Below are positions 56,904-60,969 of a DNA stretch of 60,969 nt, in pieces. Numbering within the stretch: position 1 is the first letter of the stretch; every line of letters begins with the position of its first letter. The notes beneath the pieces are model-generated. The model had not been told where the DNA came from, did not search any database, and saw nothing but the letters and a program-made list of their open reading frames with translations. The translations under genes and the position numbers were made by a program. This DNA comes from Ornatilinea sp. Its GTDB lineage: Bacteria > Chloroflexota > Anaerolineae > Anaerolineales > Anaerolineaceae. The stretch spans positions 1-60,969 of the forward strand of contig JAHDQE010000012.1 in assembly GCA_018433975.1 (NCBI GenBank), given 5' to 3'.

Positions 56904-57593
56904 TCAGACCACCAATTTATACCCAATGCCGGGCACGGTTTCGATCTTCACCTGACTGGCATAAAGCTTCTTACGCAATTGAGCCACATGCACATCCACG
57001 GTGCGCGTCTGGCCGTAAAAATCATATCCCCATGCCAGTTTCAACAACCGTTCACGGTCAAAAACTACACCCGGGTGCGACATCAACACTTCCAGCACCG
57101 CAAATTCCTGTGTGCGCAACGGAACGAGGTTTGCGCCGACGTGCACCTCGCGCCGTTCAGCATCCAATGTTAAATCACCGCAACGCAGCAACTCACCGGA
57201 TGTCCCGGTTTTATCCTCACCAGACGCAGTACGACGCAGCACTGCCTTTACACGTGCTACAAGTTCACGTGGATTATACGGCTTGGTCAGATAATCATCC
57301 GCTCCCAATTCCAGCCCGAGGATCTTATCAATATCCTCATCGCGGGCCGTGGCCATGATGACGGGTACCGGGTTCCTGGCCGCACGCAGCGCCTGGCACA
57401 CCGCCAGGCCGTTCATCACCGGCAGCATGATGTCTAGCACTACCAGAGCCGGGCGCAGACGCTCAATCGCTTGCAGACCAGCTTTTCCATCCGCTGCAGA
57501 TTCGACCGCGAAGCCCTCACGTTCCAGATACAGACGGTCTAATTGGGCAATATTGGCCTCGTCTTCAATAATCAGAATCAATTCACCCTTCAT
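56904..57593 (-). CDS. OmpR/PhoB family response regulator
   Basis: 229 residues. Receiver domain with acidic pocket EDE (10-12), phospho-acceptor Asp54 (VVLDIMLP), switch Thr (MATARDED) and Lys in LTKPYNPREL. A winged-helix output domain follows (GDLTLDAERREVHV ... DRERLLKLAWGYDFYGQTRTVDVHVAQLRKKL). Partner of the kinase 3' of it. The upstream 200-base gap contains an 11-bp-step direct repeat typical of binding sites for this family, facing the divergent exported proteins. Confidence 0.95.
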   Translation of the reverse strand: MKGELILIIEDEANIAQLDRLYLEREGFAVESAADGKAGLQAIERLRPALVVLDIMLPVMNGLAVCQALRAARNPVPVIMATARDEDIDKILGLELGADDYLTKPYNPRELVARVKAVLRRTASGEDKTGTSGELLRCGDLTLDAERREVHVGANLVPLRTQEFAVLEVLMSHPGVVFDRERLLKLAWGYDFYGQTRTVDVHVAQLRKKLYASQVKIETVPGIGYKLVV

Positions 57594-57657
57594 TTAACAA
57601 GCCTTCCCTCTCTCTAGGTATTTTATTTTAAAGCAGAATCGCTGCGGCGGGATAACG

Positions 57658-57676
57658 TTTACATCCTTTTTACATC
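57658..57676. promoter_or_regulatory. Direct repeat, likely response regulator box
   Basis: TTTACATC at 57658-57665 repeats exactly at 57669-57676, an 11-bp step (one helical turn) as in OmpR/PhoB-family boxes. It lies between the response regulator gene (start 57593, minus) and the exported protein gene (start 57797, plus). Confidence 0.65.
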
Positions 57677-57796
57677 GCCATCATACCCCCCTTACCCTGA
57701 GGTGAGATGATAAGGATGTTCAAATTCAAGTTGTTACCCGTTGGTGAGCCGGAGGTTTCAACCAGCCCACCACGGACAAAAATCAAGGAGGTTGTT

Positions 57797-58354
57797 ATGA
57801 AAACCAAACTCGTATCTGCCATATCCATCCTCGTATTCGGTATATTGACCTTTGGACTCTTCGTTTCACCCGGCGCCGCTCAAGGCCTAGCCACAGAACA
57901 AACCCCGGCGCCCTGGAAACAGACTCTTGCCCCGGTACGTGAAACGCTGTCTGCGCTGCCAACACAAGACGGTACCGTCCTCGAAAACCTGCTGATCCGC
58001 GAGAAACTGGCCCTGGGGAACCAGCAAACCCGCCTGGAGATGTCGCATACCGTTGCCGTAAGTACTCAAACGTTCATTGATAATCAGAAGAATGCCGGGA
58101 AAAATGTATCCACTCTGGAGAGTGCCTTAAGCACCTTCACCCAGGCGATCAGCCAGGCCGAGGTGGATCACGCCACCGCCAACAACCTGCTGGCTGCTCC
58201 AGCCGGGTTCGATGCCTCGGGTCAGGTTATCGACCGGAACGTGGCACTGCAGACTCTGCGCAGTGCAGGGCGGTCACTGCGTCAGGCACATCTGACCCTC
58301 ACCCAGGCCACCCTCGACCTGCGGCTGGCCGTCCAGATCTACCGGGCCCAATAA
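57797..58354 (+). CDS. Exported protein of unknown function, helical
   Basis: 185 residues. A Sec signal peptide (MKTKLVSAISILVFGILTFGLFVSPGAAQG, cleavage near AAQ-G) leads into an almost wholly alpha-helical body of Gln/Ala/Leu-rich repeats (ETLSALPTQDG, LESALSTFTQAISQAEVDHA, LRSAGRSLRQAHLTLTQATLDLRLAVQIYRAQ). I do not recognise the family. The start was chosen for AAGGAGG; an earlier in-frame ATG is 30 codons up. Divergent from the two-component system and followed after 20 bp by a lipoprotein gene, so probably its regulated output. Confidence 0.8.
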   Translation: MKTKLVSAISILVFGILTFGLFVSPGAAQGLATEQTPAPWKQTLAPVRETLSALPTQDGTVLENLLIREKLALGNQQTRLEMSHTVAVSTQTFIDNQKNAGKNVSTLESALSTFTQAISQAEVDHATANNLLAAPAGFDASGQVIDRNVALQTLRSAGRSLRQAHLTLTQATLDLRLAVQIYRAQ

Positions 58355-58374
58355 ATGAGAGAAGGACTTGATCG

Positions 58375-58707
58375 ATGAAAACGATATTCTCAAATACCAT
58401 CTATTGGGTCATCATCTTGCTCTTCGCCCTCGTGCTCAGCGGTTGTGTTTCAGGAAGAGAAAGGCTGAGGACCGTTCCAACTTCCGAGCAGCCTCAAGTA
58501 CAGCAGAGTTCATCTAACACCGCGCCCCCGACTACGTTTCCTACTATGGAAGCGCCCACATCAGCGGCGATTGAAAACGCCCCAGAAACGGTTGAAGACC
58601 CCTCCACGGATTCTGCCAATGACACTCAGGCAGAAGACCTGCTCGACCTGATTAACACGTTGGATGCCGCCAACCAGGCCGGTGACCCATTGGATGATCT
58701 TCCTTAA
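58375..58707 (+). CDS. Small lipoprotein
   Basis: 110 residues. Signal and lipobox VLSGC (Cys24 region), then a low-complexity Pro/Thr/Ser/Glu stretch to about 85 and a short acidic end LLDLINTLDAANQAGDPLDDLP, perhaps a helical partner-binding tail. No recognisable domain. A GAGAAGGA Shine-Dalgarno-like sequence precedes it. In an operon with the exported helical protein and probably under the same response regulator. Confidence 0.78.
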   Translation: MKTIFSNTIYWVIILLFALVLSGCVSGRERLRTVPTSEQPQVQQSSSNTAPPTTFPTMEAPTSAAIENAPETVEDPSTDSANDTQAEDLLDLINTLDAANQAGDPLDDLP

Positions 58708-58728
58708 AAACTTTTTCTTTTACCCAAC

Positions 58729-58761
58729 AGGGAGCGTGCAAAGGTTTTTACACGCTCCCTA
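58729..58761 (+). terminator. Hairpin after the lipoprotein gene
   Basis: AGGGAGCGTG (58729-58738) and CACGCTCCCT (58751-58760), a perfect 10-bp stem. No T-run follows directly, so it may terminate inefficiently or protect the mRNA end. Confidence 0.6.
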
Positions 58762-58944
58762 TGACAAAATACACCTACCACACTTGCTACAGGAAAAATA
58801 AATTAAAAGTTGCTTCCCAGGAAAGATTTACTCGAATCATCCAATCCTCCCCAAAGTCACACAACGCATTGAAAATACAGATTAGAGCCGCTGTAAATAA
58901 AAAGCGATACTTTCACACTCTCTATAACCGATTCAACCTGCTGC

Positions 58945-60816
58945 CTACCGATACCCCTCTGCCTGCAAATTGAACAAACGTGCATAAATACCATTCAGTT
59001 GTATCAGCTCGGCGTGATTTCCCAACTCAAGTATCCTGCCCGCCGACAGAACCGCAATCCGATCCGCCATGCGGACGGTCGAGAAACGATGTGAAATCAG
59101 CACGGCAGTGCGCCCCTCAATCAGCTCACCGAACCGCTGAAAGACCTCATACTCCGCCTCTGCATCCAATGCAGAAGTCGGCTCATCCAACACCAGCACT
59201 TCGGCTTCCCGCATGAACGCACGGGCCAACGCAATCTTCTGCCACTGCCCGCCCGATAACTCATGGCCTTTCTCCCAGCGGCGTCCCAACATGGTGTCAT
59301 ATCCCTGAGGCATATTCTCGATAACCGGGCCCGCCCCACCACGGTCGGCTGCATCCCGGATACGGGCCAGGTCATCCAGAGCATCTACCTGACCAAACCC
59401 GATATTTTCCTGTACGGTAAACTGGTAACGCACAAAATCCTGAAAGATAACACCAAACCGCTGGTGAAGGCTTGTCAGGTCGTACTCACGCAGGTCCACG
59501 CCGTCCAGCAGCACCTGTCCATTGGTTGGGTCATAAAGCCGCGTAAGCAGTTTGATCAGCGTGGTCTTACCCGCTCCGTTCAGGCCAACCAGCGCAATGC
59601 GTTCACCCGGCCGGATATGCAGATTAATGTCTCGCAGCACATCAACATCAGAGCCCGGATAGCGGAACGAGACATTCCTGAATTCGATACCGTGGCGGAT
59701 AGGTGCCGGCGCGGTAAGCCCATTATCCGGCGCAACCAGCGCTGGTTGCAGTTCCAGATAAGTCAACAAATTATCGAGGAATAAATTGCTCTCATAGAGG
59801 CGATTCAGGCTGTCCAGGAGAGATTGAACCGAGCTCTGGGACTGCCTGAAAATCGTCAGAAACATGGTCATATCACCCAGAGTGATCCCTCCGGCGACAG
59901 TGCGCAGGACGATCCAGGCGTAACTGGCATAATAGACCAGATTGGATAGCATTCCCCAACCCAACCCCGCAATGGTGCGGCGTTCGGCGATAGCACGGTC
60001 CTCAAGGTAAAACCGTGTGAATAATGCCTGATAGCGTTCAAGCAGCGGCCCGCCCAATCCGAAAAGCTTGATCTCCTTGATCGTGTCGTTCCCTGTAAGC
60101 AACATCTCTAGGTAATTCAACAGGCGGGATTCGGGGGCACGGTGGGTAAGCGCACGAAATGCCCGTTCGGCGTATTGCGATTGTGAAAGGAAAGCAGGGA
60201 TGGAGGAGAGAAAAACAATGACCGCGAGCCACGGACTGAACCGGAAAAGCAAGACAATCAAGGAAACCAGCGTAATAACCTGCTGGGCCATTTGTAAAGT
60301 CGAGTTCACAATACTGAGCGCGCGGACATCCGCCTGGCGCCTCGCATTCTGTAAGGTATCATAAAAGACAGGATCTTCAAAAAACTGCAAATCCAGGCTG
60401 ATCGCCTTACGAATAATCAACGTATTGACATGGTTGGTCAACTGCGATTGAAGGATACGATCAAAAAGAGAACGTACCTGACTTGCCAGCGAGCCCAGCA
60501 GGATTAATCCGAGTTCCAATATAAGATATGGCATGACGTAACCCAGCCCTGCAGCAGCTTCCATGCCCTGCTCCGTAGCATACACAATTGCGTCAACGAT
60601 CAACTTGCCTGCCCAGGCCTGTGCCGCCGGCAGGATCGCCGCGACCGGCGTCAGGCCAAATTCCACCAGCGCGGCAGACCGGCTGGCCGACCACACCAGA
60701 CGGAATGCTTCCGGTGTATTGCGTAATGCTTTCCAGAATTCACGTATCTGATCGCCCATGTGGGTAATCAAAGTTGTTGGACTTTGGCTGGATTGAGTGG
60801 GATTATCTGAATTCAA
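58945..60816 (-). CDS. ABC exporter half-transporter (permease plus ATPase)
   Basis: About 623 residues. An N-terminal six-helix permease (about 30-340) and a C-terminal ATPase: Walker A GLNGAGKTTL, Q loop FGVIFQDFVRYQFTVQENI, signature ELSGGQWQKIALARAF, Walker B VLVLDEPTSALDAEAEYEVF, switch His ISHRFSTVRMADRI. A homodimer is expected. The substrate is unknown (lipid, peptide or drug). The TTG at 60816 was chosen because GGAG lies seven bases before it; GTG two codons earlier and a start 35 codons earlier are less likely, and a start at MGDQIREFW (60759) is also possible. No partner gene is visible before the window ends. Confidence 0.88.
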   Translation of the reverse strand: MNSDNPTQSSQSPTTLITHMGDQIREFWKALRNTPEAFRLVWSASRSAALVEFGLTPVAAILPAAQAWAGKLIVDAIVYATEQGMEAAAGLGYVMPYLILELGLILLGSLASQVRSLFDRILQSQLTNHVNTLIIRKAISLDLQFFEDPVFYDTLQNARRQADVRALSIVNSTLQMAQQVITLVSLIVLLFRFSPWLAVIVFLSSIPAFLSQSQYAERAFRALTHRAPESRLLNYLEMLLTGNDTIKEIKLFGLGGPLLERYQALFTRFYLEDRAIAERRTIAGLGWGMLSNLVYYASYAWIVLRTVAGGITLGDMTMFLTIFRQSQSSVQSLLDSLNRLYESNLFLDNLLTYLELQPALVAPDNGLTAPAPIRHGIEFRNVSFRYPGSDVDVLRDINLHIRPGERIALVGLNGAGKTTLIKLLTRLYDPTNGQVLLDGVDLREYDLTSLHQRFGVIFQDFVRYQFTVQENIGFGQVDALDDLARIRDAADRGGAGPVIENMPQGYDTMLGRRWEKGHELSGGQWQKIALARAFMREAEVLVLDEPTSALDAEAEYEVFQRFGELIEGRTAVLISHRFSTVRMADRIAVLSAGRILELGNHAELIQLNGIYARLFNLQAEGYR

Positions 60817-60969
60817 GGACACGCTCCAAAAAGTATGAAAAAGCAGCTTATCCGAAATCTTTCGGATGGATTGCTCAACTGAACCGATTATTGAGATTTT
60901 GCAATTATAGCCTATGGGCAAAGGAGATCTTTTTTGGACTCAAACCTTGCTTCATAGAAAACACCTGCA

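Overview
The window looks like chromosomal DNA from an anaerobic, fermentative member of the Chloroflexota, most likely class Anaerolineae. This is an inference from gene content: a large one-chain pyruvate:ferredoxin oxidoreductase, many low-complexity Ala/Glu/Pro/Thr-rich lipoproteins, LytR-CpsA-Psr and VanW wall-type proteins, a Gram-positive-type LexA box, a MalT-like LuxR regulator and linked rRNA genes. I see no phage, transposon, integron or CRISPR signature; the window is core genome plus ordinary accessory genes.

Region by region. 1-5.1 kb: translation block on the plus strand, tuf-rpmG-tRNA-Trp-secE-nusG-rplK-rplA-rplJ-rplL. It carries two candidate L1-binding mRNA operators and an L10 leader with an attenuator, and ends at a strong terminator instead of running into rpoBC. 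5.2-9.7 kb: lexA under a consensus promoter whose spacer holds a LexA box, an FmdB-type zinc ribbon, a CsoR-family repressor with two tandem OsmC proteins, a DUF2905 protein, a LysM lipoprotein and a Nudix hydrolase. 10-14.8 kb: nifJ followed by a dihydroorotate-dehydrogenase-like gene. 14.9-21.6 kb, minus strand: two tandem rrn promoters, 16S, tRNA-Ile, tRNA-Ala, 23S, 5S, then rpsU (own promoter and structured leader) and infA.

21.9-26.6 kb: a lipoprotein, a VanW protein, a Trm112-like protein and a LytR-CpsA-Psr protein (cell envelope). 26.7-32.3 kb: urocanate hydratase with two small membrane-anchored paralogues, a chlorophyll-b-reductase-like SDR and an FGGY kinase. 32.5-35.2 kb: CBS protein, a conserved unknown, a cytoplasmic papain-like protease and a DUF5661 protein. 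35.4-41.6 kb: a five-gene oligopeptide-type ABC importer operon. Its binding protein appears circularly permuted, and one permease carries an extra extracytoplasmic domain resembling part of a binding protein. 42-47.6 kb: dihydrolipoamide dehydrogenase, a PAS protein paired with a SpoIIE-type phosphatase, and a 7TM-PAS-GGDEF diguanylate cyclase. 48-61 kb: a cyclase-family hydrolase, two CPBP membrane proteases, an MFS exporter next to a MalT-like regulator whose mRNA looks leaderless, a DUF1801 protein, a two-component system divergent from two exported proteins with an 11-bp-phased direct repeat between them, and an ABC exporter half-transporter.

The strongest candidate for something undescribed is the importer operon at 35.4-41.6 kb. 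In the binding protein the carboxy-terminal half of a family-5 solute-binding protein precedes the amino-terminal half, behind an intact lipoprotein signal. The other notable points are regulatory: duplicated rRNA-mimic L1 sites, a LexA operator inside a perfect promoter spacer, a probable persulfide-type CsoR repressor, a structured rpsU leader, and near-leaderless genes.
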